Origin: Diploptera punctata
Taxonomy: Eukaryota; Arthropoda; Insecta; Blattodea; Blaberidae
Direction: 5' to 3'
NCBI GenBank assembly: GCA_030220185.1
Contig: JASPKZ010001598.1
Location: 1,260,501 to 1,324,500 of the forward strand
Length of the DNA: 64,000 nt
Shown here: piece by piece, positions 51,283 through 61,219 of the stretch
Layout of the letters: each line of letters begins with the position of its first letter
Position numbering within the stretch: position 1 is the first letter of the stretch
Program-made: the position numbers and the translations under genes
Notes under the pieces: model-generated
The model's input: the letters and a program-made list of their open reading frames with translations, nothing else
What the model was told of the DNA's origin: nothing
The model's database searches: none

Positions 51283-52238
51283 TCATAATAATGTCACGAG
51301 TGATTTCTAAATCATCGACAAATTCACGAAAGACGAGCGAATTTAGAGGATTTGCAAATCAACAATGACATTTGTTAGGACTATGTAACGAATAAAATTA
51401 ATATGTTTACTCAAAAATCATTATTTAAAATAGTTATTTTAAAATGTTTATATATTTAATGTAAACGGCTATGTTTGAAAACAAATCAGAAATGTGTGGT
51501 TATGTTTCATTTGTTTATCGACTGCAACTTGAACATGTTATTTATTGCCAAATAGGATGCAATATTGTAAAAGTGCACCCTTGTGAAGAAAAAATGAAAC
51601 ACATCAGACTGTATAGGCCTATTATAACCTATATTACTTACTTACTTACTCACTGGCACTATCGAACCCGTAGGTTCATGGCCGCGCGGACATAAGCTCT
51701 CCATACATCCCTATCCTGAGCTAATGCTTTCCAATCATTCCCTGTATAATCTACTTCCCTCAAATCATAGTTAATGTTATTCTCCCACCTCATTCTTGGT
51801 CTACCAACTGGGCGTTTTCCCTCTGGCTTTCCTACAAGAAGCTTCCATGCAAGTCTTTCATTCCCCATACGTGCAACATGTCCTGCCCATCGCAGTCTGC
51901 GAGACTTGACTGTTCTTATTATATCTATGTTTTTAGTAAACGACTCAGTAAAATCATTATTGAACACACACTTATGAAATGTGTAGTTCGAAGGAATACG
52001 TTCATTATTTGCTATAGACTATTCGATGTATTTTTTGGAGAGTCAGTCACTGCAAAACAATGCTCTGACCTGTTCAGAATATTAAAAAGGAGGAGCTTTC
52101 TTTATCACAAAAAAACAGGAGGGGTTAAGAGAATTTGATAAAGAGCGAAGTGAAACGCGGCAGTCATTGGTTGTAAAACAAAATTCGTTGAAACGTTATT
52201 GGTCATTAACTCCCATTTGGGACATGAGTTAAATAGTC
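51283..52238 (+). mobile_element. HP1 repeat (short-module form) with nested RTE-like fragment
   Basis: Directly abuts the previous HP1 copy head to tail. Hairpin, GGACTATGTAACGAATAAAA, GTAAACGGCTATGTTTGAAA, GTAAACGACTCAGTAAAATC, AAAAGGAGGAGCTTTC and end GACATGAGTTAAATAGTC. The RTE-like fragment splits it at about 51635-51930. Confidence 0.75.
51635..51930 (-). pseudogene. RTE-like 3' fragment inside HP1
   Basis: Minus frame: IIRTVKSRRLRWAGHVARMG, NERLAWKLLVGKPEGKRPVG, RPRMRWENNINYDLREVDYT and AYVRAAMNLRVR, with tail TTACTTACTTACTTACTCAC. It is the cleanest C-terminal copy outside 15578-18061. Confidence 0.9.
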
Positions 52239-52242
52239 AATA

Positions 52243-52386
52243 AAACCCAAATCACCAAATTAAAATATTAAAACTGTGAACATGTTTCGATAGCGTTTAT
52301 TGATTCAGTAACTAGTTTTGATAATGATAGCCTCGCTATCGAAACGCGTTGACTATTTTAATATTTTAGTTTGGTGATTTGGGTTT
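52243..52386. mobile_element. Short hairpin MITE
   Basis: Arms of about 52 bases: AACCCAAATCACCAAATTAA at 52244 pairs with the right end TTTGGTGATTTGGGTTT, and TTTCGATAGCG pairs with CGCTATCGAAA. Loop is near 52300-52330. It inserted a few bases after the HP1 end. Confidence 0.8.
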
Positions 52387-52486
52387 CTTTGTTAATGTGT
52401 AACATATTTAAACAACTGCTTCCCTTTCAAGGTTTAAGCTTATGACCTGTTCCTAGACTAATTAATACGGCAAGGAATTTTAGGTG

Positions 52487-53205
52487 GTAAAATTCAGAAG
52501 ATAATCTGCAGAAAGGTCTGTATGAACTTGACAAAATTATAGAAGAATATGGATTAAATATATCTACAAAGAAAATAAAAATTATGGCATTTCAAGGTGT
52601 AGATCCTGTCAGAAATAAAATTGTATTTGACAATAAAAATTTTGGAGCAGGTGAATAATTTTACATATCTAGGATGCAATAGGCTATCTCATATGAAGAA
52701 GAAAAGGGATGTAAATGCAAAAATATCTACATTTTTAAGAATTTTAGGGTTAATAAATTCTATCTTCAAGCCACAGTTAGTCCAAAAAACATTCAAGACT
52801 AAAAGTGTATAAAACACAGCGCATCCAACTCTTTTGTATGGTAGCGAAGTATGGACGTTGAAACAGAAGGATATACAGAGACTTAGATCGCCTGAAATGA
52901 GATACCTTCGGAGGACTACAGGATACACACTACTAGATCACAAACAAAAAATGAAGATATCTTAGAAGAATTACACATGGAACCTTTAGAAAACAAAATT
53001 TCTGATTATAAGTCAAGATGGATGCAACATGTTCATCGAATGGAAGATCACAGGATACTCAAACAAATGTTAAGATATCAACCTGCAGGAAGAAGAAGAC
53101 CAGGACGTCCACTCAAAAGACTTATGGATGGTGTTTCTCTTGAGGTCGAAACAGATCAACAAATGACCTAAATTCATGAATATCTTATGATGATGATGAA
53201 AATTT
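52487..53205 (+). pseudogene. LINE RT C-terminal remnant with GAT tail
   Basis: KGLYELDKIIEEYGLNISTK, KIKIMAFQGVDPVRNKIVFD, then after shifts FTYLGC, LYGSEVWTL-like text, EELHMEPLENKISDYKSRWM, QHVHRMEDHRILKQMLRYQP and AGRRRPGRPLKRLMDG; tail ATCTTATGATGATGATG. The ISTKK--IMAF and YLGC motifs follow the RT catalytic site, which is lost. Confidence 0.8.
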
Positions 53206-53234
53206 AAGATTGGAATGCATATTAGTTTAATGAT

Positions 53235-53860
53235 AATTCTAGACCTAAATAGAACCCGAATGTTAATGGCCGCACGGACTTAAGCTTTCCATACAACCAT
53301 ATCCTGAGTCAATCATTTCCAACCATTCCTTGTATCATTCACCTCCTCAAATCATGCTTAGGATTATATTATTCTCCAATCTCATTCTTAGCCGACCTAC
53401 TGGAACTTTCTTTCTGGATTTCCTACAAGAAATTTTCATGCCCGTCCTTCATTCCCTTTTCGTCCCACATGTCCTGCTAATCATTGCAATCTACGAGACT
53501 TCAATGTTCTTATTAGGCCTTCTGCTATCTCATACATAGCCGACATCCTGGAAGTTTCCTTCTGGATTTCCTACGAGAAGAGTTCATGCCTTTCTTTCAT
53601 TCCCTATTGGTGTCACATGCCCTGCCCATCATTGCAGTCTAAGAAACTTAAACATTCTTATTAGCTCTACTTCTAGTTTCTCGTAATTATCATGTGGGAC
53701 CTAGTTTGTCATTTACCTGTCTCTTAAATTTCTCTTGGTCCAAAATTATCCGATAATCACAATCATTTCTGCCCCTTTATAGTAAGAGCCCAGGTTTTGA
53801 ATCCATATAATGTTTAACTGAAAGAATCTCTGTTTTATATAGGCCTACGCATAATTTTTT
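53235..53860 (-). pseudogene. Old RTE-like copy with internal duplication
   Basis: GGCCGCACGGACTTAAGCTT to CATATAATGTTTAACTG matches the 3' part of the family with high divergence. A segment of about 120 bases occurs twice (53393-53516 and 53550-53663): CTGGAACTTTCTTTCTGGAT versus CTGGAAGTTTCCTTCTGGAT, TCATTCCCT--T, and CAT-ATTGCA-TCTA-GA-ACTT. Confidence 0.75.
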
Positions 53861-54597
53861 TTATAATAGACCTAATATTTTCTGAAGGAAATTTGAATAA
53901 CAAGTGTCCCTGTAACGTATAATAGCATGCATTTCCAAAAATGATAATCCAATTAGAACATCATTTACTTTCTAATACTAAATTAACACGTACTATCAAA
54001 ATAAAATTCTCAAAAAATAAGTTTTTAAGGTTGACTTATAAGTTATTTATTAAACTGTTTACAAATTATCTTGAATCGATTGAAAAAAGGTACGAAACTC
54101 ATACTATATTGCAATCTTAGTTCCTAGCACCTCTTAATTAAAAACAAAGTGAATTGATCACTGCATTATTTTCAGGTCTGTGGCTGGTCTAAGGCAAATG
54201 TCTAGGCTCCACTTATATCCTTGCAGTCCTTGCTGCTTCTTCATTTTGATCGATTCGTTAAGGTATTAAGCATATCTCTCATCCGGAGAAATGTTATATC
54301 TTGTATATAATCTACAATGTATGTAATCCAGAGGTCATGTCTCTTTGGGGTTTAAGGCCCGAAAGTTTTGGGGCAGGCCTAAATAAAAGTACTTACAGAG
54401 AGAGAAGTTGAACTATAGAGAAAGAAAAAAATGGAGAGAGAGAGAAGTCTTCAAATTTAATATAACGCAGAACTCTCAGTGAAAGAGTAATCTAGAGTAT
54501 CCTGCCATGGCGCTTAATTATGGAACTAATACTGGTTAGAGTAATGATGAAAGAATACATTTTCTAATGCATTTTCGTCTAGCACAGAGGTCGTAGT
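53861..54597. other. Unassigned sequence
   Basis: No supported feature; an AGAGAG purine tract lies near 54400-54445. Confidence 0.3.
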
Positions 54598-54634
54598 CCC
54601 GCGCCGTAGCCGAGTGGTTAAGGAAGGAAGGCCA
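54598..54634 (+). mobile_element. SINE head fragment (box A only)
   Basis: GCGCCGTAGCCGAGTGGTTA then AGGAAGGAAGGCC looks like the first 35 bases of a SINE-B-type or Ser/Leu tRNA-like head; no box B follows. Confidence 0.4.
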
Positions 54635-54639
54635 GTAAC

Positions 54640-55315
54640 GTAAATGACACAGCACCAAAAATTGATCGATAATATAATTATATTGTAAGATATCTTAATA
54701 AAATTTAGATAAAATGTGCAAAAAAATTGTATTTTAATTTTGTTAACTCTGCTCCAACTCTTCGATCGACTTGGAAAACTTATATGTTGTAGAAAGAGGT
54801 CCGATTGTCTAACAGAAAAAAACTCGTAATTGTATCTCGTGAGCGAGGGACCGAAAAAAAATCACGAAAACTAAAATAATTTTTTTTCAGGTAGTTACGT
54901 TCGTGGGATTGAGTTCTCGATTTGTGCTATGAATCGCCTTGAATATATTTACAACATATATTTTTTTCATAAAAATCGGTCCAGTAGATCCTGAGAAAAA
55001 AATCTTCATAAAAAATACTAGTTGTGTTTTTAACTTATTCCTAGTGCAGCTACAGGGTTGAAATTTGGTGAGAGTTTGTAACCCATCAGACGCAACTTTT
55101 GGCCAAAATTTGGAACGAATATGCTTGGGGGCCGCTCATCCCTAACTTAGACGGCTATGGCCTTTGTTTACAGTCCAACTGGAACTTAGCTCGGATTTAG
55201 CATAGTTTAAGATAATTTCATCATAAAAAGAAATTTTGGTAAACAAATGTCAACCGCAACCAAATTGAGGTTAGACCTACACATTATAACTGCAAAATGA
55301 GAACTGAAATATAGC
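54640..55315. other. Unassigned sequence
   Basis: Phrases such as AAAATCGGTCCAGTAGATCC recall insect non-autonomous DNA elements, but no ends were found. Confidence 0.3.
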
Positions 55316-55317
55316 AG

Positions 55318-55690
55318 AGAAAATTGGATACTAAAATCAATCAAAATTGCAAGCGGCACAGATGAGATTTTTACATCCGCTTCTGAGTTTGACAAAAATG
55401 GATAAGCAAAGAAACACAGATATAGATCTACGCGATAAATTAAAAGCTCAAAATTTAATTGAAGTAGTTGAGAATTATCAAAGTAATCGGTTACATGTCC
55501 AAAGAATGGACCCATCTCGCTCTCCTAAATTAGCACTGAAATATCAACCTAAAGGATCTCGAGATAATGGAAGACAAAAATTAAGATGGACTGACCAACC
55601 ATATTTTGAGATCTCAAAGGAACAGGCTCGAACGACCTAAACCTAGAAAAGTTCATGACGTCGATGTTGATATAATACAATAAAAACCTA
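55318..55690 (+). pseudogene. LINE C-terminal fragment
   Basis: Starts ENWILKSI (the YGSENW-LK region), then QAAQMRFLHPLLSLTKMDKQ, RNTDIDLRDKLKAQNLIEVV, ENYQSNRLHVQRMDPSRSPK and KGSRDNGRQKLRW, then EQARTT. Directly upstream of a second LINE whose sequence starts inside RT motif A, so the two pieces are separate insertions. Confidence 0.75.
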
Positions 55691-55694
55691 CAAA

Positions 55695-56815
55695 CACATT
55701 TGTTATTTACAGACTTAGATAAAGCATTTGATCGAGTAAACAGGGAAATATTGTGGAATAACCTAAAAGAAAAAGGCCTCCCTATTCAGATTATAGAAAC
55801 TGTTAAGAGCTTGTACTATGGAACAAATATTTGTATTGACCCTCAGTTGACTAAAAATAAGACATTTTTTCAAATAAACCAAGGAGTACGACAAGGGTGT
55901 TCACTCTCACCTATATTATTTAATATTTATATGGACGATATCCTAAAAGAATGAAAGAAGATTTTAACTAATGAAGGAATATTAATTGATAATAAATATA
56001 AAATAAATGCTTTATTATTCGCTGACGATGTTGTACTTTTAGCAGAATCTGAAAATGAGCTCCAAATGTTAGCATATAAATTTAAATTAATAGCCAATAG
56101 ATATAATTGTGAAATATCAATAAATAAGTCAAAAGTAATGGCGTTTATTGGTAAATATGGAATTAGGTCAAAAATTGTACTGGATAACAAGATAATGGAA
56201 CAAGTATCACATTTCCAATATTTAGGATGTGATATAACTTATAGAGAAAATAAAGATATAGGAAATAAAGTAAATAAATTTCAGGCTATTTGTGGAACCA
56301 TAAAAAGAACCTTAGGTCGGAAAACAAGGAAAGATACGAAACTTAAATTAGGCTATATAAAACAATGGCTGTTCCTTTGTTGTTAAATGGAAGTGAAAAT
56401 TGGATATTGAAATCAAGGGATAAAAGCAGGATACAGACTGCGGAAATACTGTTTTTACGTAATGTGAAAGGATGCACAAGAGCGGATAGAATAAGGAATG
56501 AAACTATACGAGAAGAATTAAGTATATATAAAATTGAAGATAAAATCAGCGAAAATAATAAGAAATGGACAGAACACTTAATGAGAATGAACAACGAAAG
56601 AATACCAAAAAGAACCTTCCACGAAAATAATAAGAAATGGACAGAACACTTAATGAGAATGAACAACGAAAGAATACCAAAAAGAACCTTCCAGTATAAT
56701 CCCAGAGGAACAAGAGATGTTGGCCGACCACGTAGAAGATGGACTCCACTTTTAACTTCGCCGGAACAGGCTGCATAGCCTAAACCTTGTAGTAGAAGAA
56801 GAAGAAGAAGAAATG
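55695..56815 (+). pseudogene. LINE RT palm to C-terminus, nearly intact
   Basis: Motif A LFTDLDKAFDRVNREILWNN; motif B INQGVRQGCSLSPILFNIYM; one stop after DDILKE; catalytic INALLFADDVVLLAESENEL; SINKSKVMAFIGKYG; VSHFQYLGCDITYRENKD; then a frameshift at 56351-56355; MAVPLLLNGSENWILKSRDK, a duplicated KKWTEHLMRMNNERIPKRTF block, and RGTRDVGRPRRRW. A GAA tail follows (GTAGAAGAAGAAGAAG). Apart from a few lesions the palm is well preserved, implying recent origin. Confidence 0.85.
56551..56694 (+). repeat. Tandem 72-bp in-frame duplication
   Basis: Two units (56551-56622, 56623-56694) are identical except for the last position. Each encodes ENNKKWTEHLMRMNNERIPK and RTF plus H or Q. As 72 is a multiple of three the frame is kept. 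Confidence 0.95.
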
Positions 56816-56883
56816 TTTGTAAATCTCCTAAAACTATAAAAGTAGACTAAATATAATATTTTAAGGAGTGTACGAAAGGCGAT

Positions 56884-57197
56884 GCCTTGGCGCAGAGCTA
56901 CGGCACTTTCGTTGGTTCGAGTCCCCATGGGGGAATAAATTTCCTCATGGAATTTCGGTCAGTATGGGACCGGTGCCCACACAACATCGTGAGGCATTTG
57001 GGTAGCTACAATAAGTAGCGACTCCAGGTTGAGAAGACCAGCTATACGGCTGGGGGGACTCGACATGCTTACAACACGTCACCCCTACACTTGCTTATGA
57101 TCGTATACCTTTGTGATTAACGCATGTGGATGTGAGACCAGCAGCCGGCTGATAGGCCAAGGACCTTCTAGGCCTGTCGGGCTTGGAGTCTTTTTGA
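56884..57197 (+). mobile_element. SINE-B, 5'-truncated copy with 14-bp target duplication
   Basis: Begins GCCTTGGCGCAGAGCTACGG (box A lost), box B GGTTCGAGTCCCC intact, body colinear with the other copies, ending TTCTAGGCCTGTCGG. GTACGAAAGGCGAT occurs at 56870-56883 and 57198-57211. Confidence 0.9.
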
Positions 57198-57211
57198 GTA
57201 CGAAAGGCGAT

Positions 57212-57535
57212 CCGAGAAATATTGAATAATAATTAATTAAATATCCCATTTTTTCCTCCAACCATTTTTGATAGGCCAATATAATGTAAACAGCATCAAA
57301 TTATAGCCTATGTCTAATCTATCCGCAGAATTAGTACTATTTTAATTTATAATGTTTAATTCGTATAATGTCATATTTCTAAATGCACTGATTTACTGTT
57401 ACTTTCATTTTAGTGCTGAAAATAATTTTAAAAATATTAAAATTAAATTATATAAATGACAAACTAAATAAGTTCAATTACAGTAGGGCCTATATAACAG
57501 GAACGCTAAAAAGAACTTAGAAAAATAAAGCCAGG
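57212..57535. other. Unassigned AT-rich sequence
   Basis: Nothing recognisable. Confidence 0.3.
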
Positions 57536-57539
57536 AAAG

Positions 57540-57695
57540 ACTCTATAAAGAAATTATACAAGAAAATGGCAGTTCTCATTACTTATGGATCCGAAACATG
57601 GGGCAGTGACAACACAACAATCTGCCAAATTACAAGCTGTTGAAATGAAATTCCTCAGACCAATAGCAGGATATCAAAGAATAGGCAGAAAACAC
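57540..57695 (+). pseudogene. LINE fragment, left of a nested insertion
   Basis: KDSIKKLYKKMAVLITYGSE then a shifted AKLQAVEMKFLRPIAGYQRI and GRKH. This is the LINE block between RT and C-terminus. It breaks at AAAACAC. Confidence 0.75.
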
Positions 57696-57960
57696 TTATT
57701 CCTCCTCTTCTTCTTCTTCACGGTTTAGGCTCATTTACTAGCCTGTTCCGGCTCCAAATTGCTGTTGTTTCCATCTTTTCTTTGGGCTTCCCAAACTTCT
57801 TCTTCCTCGTGGTGAATAGTTGTATGCTGCTTTTCGTATTCTATTCTCAGTAATCATTGCTAAGTGTTCTTTCCAGTTTGTTCTGTATTTCTCTATTGTT
57901 GTGTTTAATTTCTGTACTTTTAGTTGTTGTCTTATTTCTGTGTTATGTTTCTGTCGACAA
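57696..57960 (-). mobile_element. LINE 3' end inserted with AAAACAC duplication
   Basis: Minus strand: RQKHNTEIRQQLKVQKLNTT, IEKYRTNWKEHLAMITENRI, RKAAYNYSPRGRRSLGSPKK-like text, and AGCCTAAACCGTG with a (GAA)n tail (TTC run at 57707). AAAACAC at 57689-57695 and 57961-57967 is the target duplication. Confidence 0.75.
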
Positions 57961-57994
57961 AAAACACATCTTTCTCTATATATATGTTAAGTAT

Positions 57995-58165
57995 CAAAGA
58001 CTATGTTAGGCAGGACATGTGGGATGAATGGGAAATGAAAGAGGGCAAAACTAGATGTAAAACCTCAATAGGTACACAATAATAAGATGAGAATAATAGC
58101 CTATTGACCACGATTTGAGTGAGGTGAATTATGTAGGGAATGAATAGAAAACATTAAACCCAAGT
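57995..58165 (+). pseudogene. Degraded RTE-like fragment
   Basis: GGCAGGACATGTGGGATGAA, GGGAAATGAAAGAGG, TGACCACGATTTGAGTGAGG, TGAATTATGTAGGGAATGAA and AAACATTAA follow the C-terminal order of the family (AGHVA-MGNER ... HDL-EV-Y-GN). Frame lost. Confidence 0.7.
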
Positions 58166-58169
58166 TCAT

Positions 58170-58725
58170 GATAATGAACTTGCATAAATGAATAAAGAGA
58201 AACAATACAGAGATTTAAACAAAATGTGGGCAAACGTTCTATATACGGTAATTTTCTTTCTGCGCTTACGTTTACGTAACAAAAATATAAAAAGAGCCCT
58301 GTGAAATTTTCGCTTGACGTAAGATCAGATAAATTCACTGTGGCAACATAGCGTGACACAACAACTCTAGTTACAAATTCTGACGGCAAGCATTTATTAA
58401 GTTAATAATAGTCTATTAATACGATTAATTACAGCAATGACAATAGTACTAGAGTCTTGATAGTATTACAAATTATAATTTTATATTCAGTTTATAACGG
58501 GTAAGTAGAGTAGCATAATCACTGAAATTATGATGAAGTAGAATGCAGCTTAAATAAAGTTTATTATAATATTACTCTCAACTTGTGGTACTCGAGCCTA
58601 CGATGAAATGAAATTCTCTTTTTCGCCTTACAAGGAAACTGTCATATACATATGGGTCAGAAAACTGGATAATAAATGAAGAATGTAAAAAAGAGTCTTG
58701 GCGACAGAAATGGATGGATTACGGA
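58170..58725. other. Unassigned sequence
   Basis: TATACATATGGGTCAGAAAA at 58645 (YGSEN) and TGGCGACAGAAATGGATGGA may be a last trace of a LINE; too short for confidence. Confidence 0.35.
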
Positions 58726-58727
58726 GG

Positions 58728-58729
58728 AG

Positions 58730-58809
<80 letters not shown>

Positions 58810-58825
58810 TAATAACAATAATAAC

Positions 58826-58880
<55 letters not shown>
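58728..58880. repeat. (AAT)n microsatellite
   Basis: About 152 bases of AAT units with three AAC interruptions; it is the tail side of the CR1-like LINE that follows on the minus strand. Confidence 0.95.
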
Positions 58881-59032
58881 CTTTATTTTAGCTGGCAGAG
58901 TTAAGGCTATAAGGCCTTCTCTTCCATTCAACCAGCGAATAGTAAAATTACACAGAAATTACATATGGTCTTAAACAGAAGACAATGGTGATTTGATCTA
59001 ATACTAGCTAATACTACAAAGACATGGAATAT
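58881..59032 (-). mobile_element. CR1-like LINE 3' module, left of SINE
   Basis: GCTTTATTTTAGCTGGCAGA, TAAGGCTATAAGGCCTTCTC and CCATTCAACCAG form the palindromic module beside the AAT tail. Continues after the SINE at 59394. Confidence 0.8.
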
Positions 59033-59382
59033 CCATCCATAGTAATTCTGCCCGAAGGCAGGTCCTTCACTGCAATCATAGCATTTTCATGCTATGCTTG
59101 CAGCTTTACTAGGGAATTGTGTAGGTGTGGTAGCTTCCCGTTGCTTTCCACACCGGTGAAGGATGATGATGATAATGATAATGGTAAGGATGATAATGAC
59201 AAGGATGATGGCCATATGATTTCGGGGACCGTTTGGGCCTTAAAGTTTTCCTGACATTTGTCTTACAGGTGAGGAAAAACCCCGATAAAAACCTCACCCA
59301 GAAAAACTGCCCCGACCGGGGATCGAACCCGGGCCCGCTGCGTGACAAGGCAGCACGCTACCTCGAGACCACAGCGGTGGAC
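59033..59382 (-). mobile_element. SINE-A, full-length, with 11-bp target duplication
   Basis: A 350-bp copy with an intact head (GTCCACCGCTGTGGTCTCGA), box B GGGTTCGATCCCC, the CTGCCTTCGGGCAG hairpin and ATGGATGGAT end. ACATGGAATAT occurs at 59022-59032 and 59383-59393. Best reference copy for the family. Confidence 0.95.
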
Positions 59383-59393
59383 ACATGGAATAT

Positions 59394-59830
59394 AATAAAA
59401 TTAAATAATATAAAATAAAATTAAGTAAGTACCTAAAGCTTCCTAGATGATTATTTATAGAATGCTGAATATAGTTGTTATGCAGTTAATGTTTTCATTG
59501 TGTGGAACTTAAGATATCAGTTAATTTGTGTTTAAATAATGATAGCGATTGACAGTCCCTGACATGACTGGGAAGTGAGTTCCATGCTCTAGTCATAGAT
59601 ATTGTGTAAGATTCAGAGTACAGACAGGTCCTGTGTTGTGGTATCAAAAGTAAAGAAGAGTCTTGTGATCTTGTTCCTAAATTGTGATGAGCCGATAAAT
59701 TTTGAAATCGCGTCGATAAATAATGCAGAATTTGTAGTAGTAAGGTATGTGAATATAAAGTTCTTCTGTCATTTAGGCGTAGCCATGATAAGGCCTGAAA
59801 TGAAGGAGACATGTGGTCATAACGACGGAG
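59394..59830 (-). pseudogene. CR1-like LINE C-terminus (second subfamily)
   Basis: The minus frame at 59812-59495 reads MSPSFQALSWLRLNDRRTLY, SAHHNLGTRSQDSSLLLIPQ, SESYTISMTRAWNSLPSHVR and DCQSLSLFKHKLTDILSSTQ. The order TRSQD ... WN-LP--VR ... FK-KL is the CR1-like tail, here diverged from 19260 and 30140. Confidence 0.85.
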
Positions 59831-59884
59831 ATTGAATACGAGAGTATCCAGATTGCAACATATTAGAAATACATAAATCAGACA

Positions 59885-60135
59885 AGAAATGGATGCACAA
59901 GAGACTGTTATCGATAGGATAACAGAGAGAGCTTTACAGTGGTATGGACATGTACAACAGATGTCGGAAGAACAGTGGCTTAAACGGGTGTTAAATTCGA
60001 TGGTACTAGGCAGTAGGAAGAGGGAGAGAAGCAGAAGAACATGGTATGATGGAATATATGATTGCCATGATGAGGAAGAGTATGGAAGAAGAACAATGGG
60101 AAGATAGGAATCTCTGGAAAGCAGGAATTAAGGGT
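59885..60135 (+). pseudogene. LINE C-terminal fragment
   Basis: TVIDRITERALQWYGHVQQM, SEEQWLKRVLNSMVLGSRKR, RSRRTWYDGIYDCHDEE and, in another frame, MRKSMEEEQWEDRNLWKAGI. WYGHV-QM ... RTW-DGI ... W-DR-LW is the LINE tail pattern. Confidence 0.7.
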
Positions 60136-60910
60136 GAACTGCTGTAAAGTGAAAAGCCTGTATTAAGCGTTAAGTAAGCAAGGGAACTCTCAATCACTGA
60201 ATGTCGAAACTTACCTTGAATTTTCTCCCAGGAAAGCGTTGTGATGTACCAAGTTCGTGTCAAAAAATCTGTCTTTTTAACTGCAAGGCACATAAATAGA
60301 AGCCAGCAATGTCAACCCACGAATTAGATGGACTCTCTGCTTAAGTAAGAGCGGAGTGATATGAGAGGGACACGGCGCGGAAGGCAGGTAGTGAGGATTA
60401 TTCAATCTACCAATTCAGGTGTTGTTAAAGTTTAAATGAGAGATTTGGCGCTGAATATTAGTGTCTTGCAGATAAAAACGGCATATCACAACGCTTCTCT
60501 GAAGAAATTTCAAGTATTCCGCATGCAATAGTTAACAGTTTCCTTCTTAGTTTAACCTCTTCCTTTGTAGGTTCTTTTACATGTCCCACACAAGCCGGAC
60601 TTACAGCGATATGACCTATCGGGAGAAGGTTTATAACTTTAGATCAATATCTAACTTTTCTGACTACACAAGGAGACGTAAGGCCTCCCAGGAAGAGTGA
60701 TCAGCTCAATACGCGCTCCAAATAAAGAATATACCTGCTCCATTGAAACTCTGCTAGTTGAAATGCCTAATCCCTGAACTAAAAGAAGAAGAAGAAATGT
60801 AAGACCTGCTATTTTTATGAAATATGGCGGTGATCTTAAACTATTGTTAGGCGGGACATTAGTAAAGAGGGACAATATGTAAATGGTCGTTAGGGAGAAG
60901 TAGTAGTAGT
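60136..60910. other. Unassigned sequence
   Basis: A short (GAA)n run at 60784 may be a LINE tail; nothing else supported. Confidence 0.3.
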
Positions 60911-60914
60911 AGTA

Positions 60915-61215
60915 GGCCTAATCCTGGTCACTCCACTGGGAAGCATAGGGCCTTGATGAAAGCTCGCCAAAGAACGCTGTTGTTTGCCAATGCCTTCATT
61001 TCATTCCAACTCATCCCTGCCTGTTCAGCTTCATCCTTGATGGTATTTCTCCATGTTGCTCTAGGTCTTCCTCTTAGCCTTCTGAATCCTTGGGGTTCCA
61101 ATCAAATACTATTTTTTTGATGTTATCATTATCTCTCCTTAACATATGACCAACCCATTTCCTTTTCTAAATTTAATTGCATCACTAATTTAATTTTTAT
61201 TCGTTCTTCTCAAAA
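60915..61215 (-). pseudogene. LINE C-terminal fragment
   Basis: Minus strand: MGWSYVKER, then EPQGFRRLRGRPRATWRNTI, KDEAEQAGMSWNEMKALANN and SVLWRAFIKALCFPVE. The GRPR-TWR--I-DE---AG-SW-E---LA motif is a classic LINE C-terminus. The upstream RT is missing. Confidence 0.8.
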
Positions 61216-61219
61216 GTTA

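Larger units (their letters stand above)
50223..51284 (+). mobile_element. HP1 repeat (long-module form) with nested SINE-A
   Basis: Terminal hairpin TCATAAGTAATGCCACGAG, GGACTATTTAACGAATAAAA, GTAAACGGCGATGTTTGAAA, the long module with a 25-base T run at 50982-51006 and TACAATCTGGTAGCCACATT, ending ATTGGGGGCACGAGTTAAA. SINE-A lies at 50387-50700. The next HP1 copy starts in the same four bases (TCAT). Confidence 0.8.

Noticed and set aside
58676..58931. Poly-N, poly-I and poly-Y open frames in ATT/AAT tracts here and at 12156, 36512, 40767 and 31253
   Set aside because: Pure microsatellite translation with no flanking coding signal.
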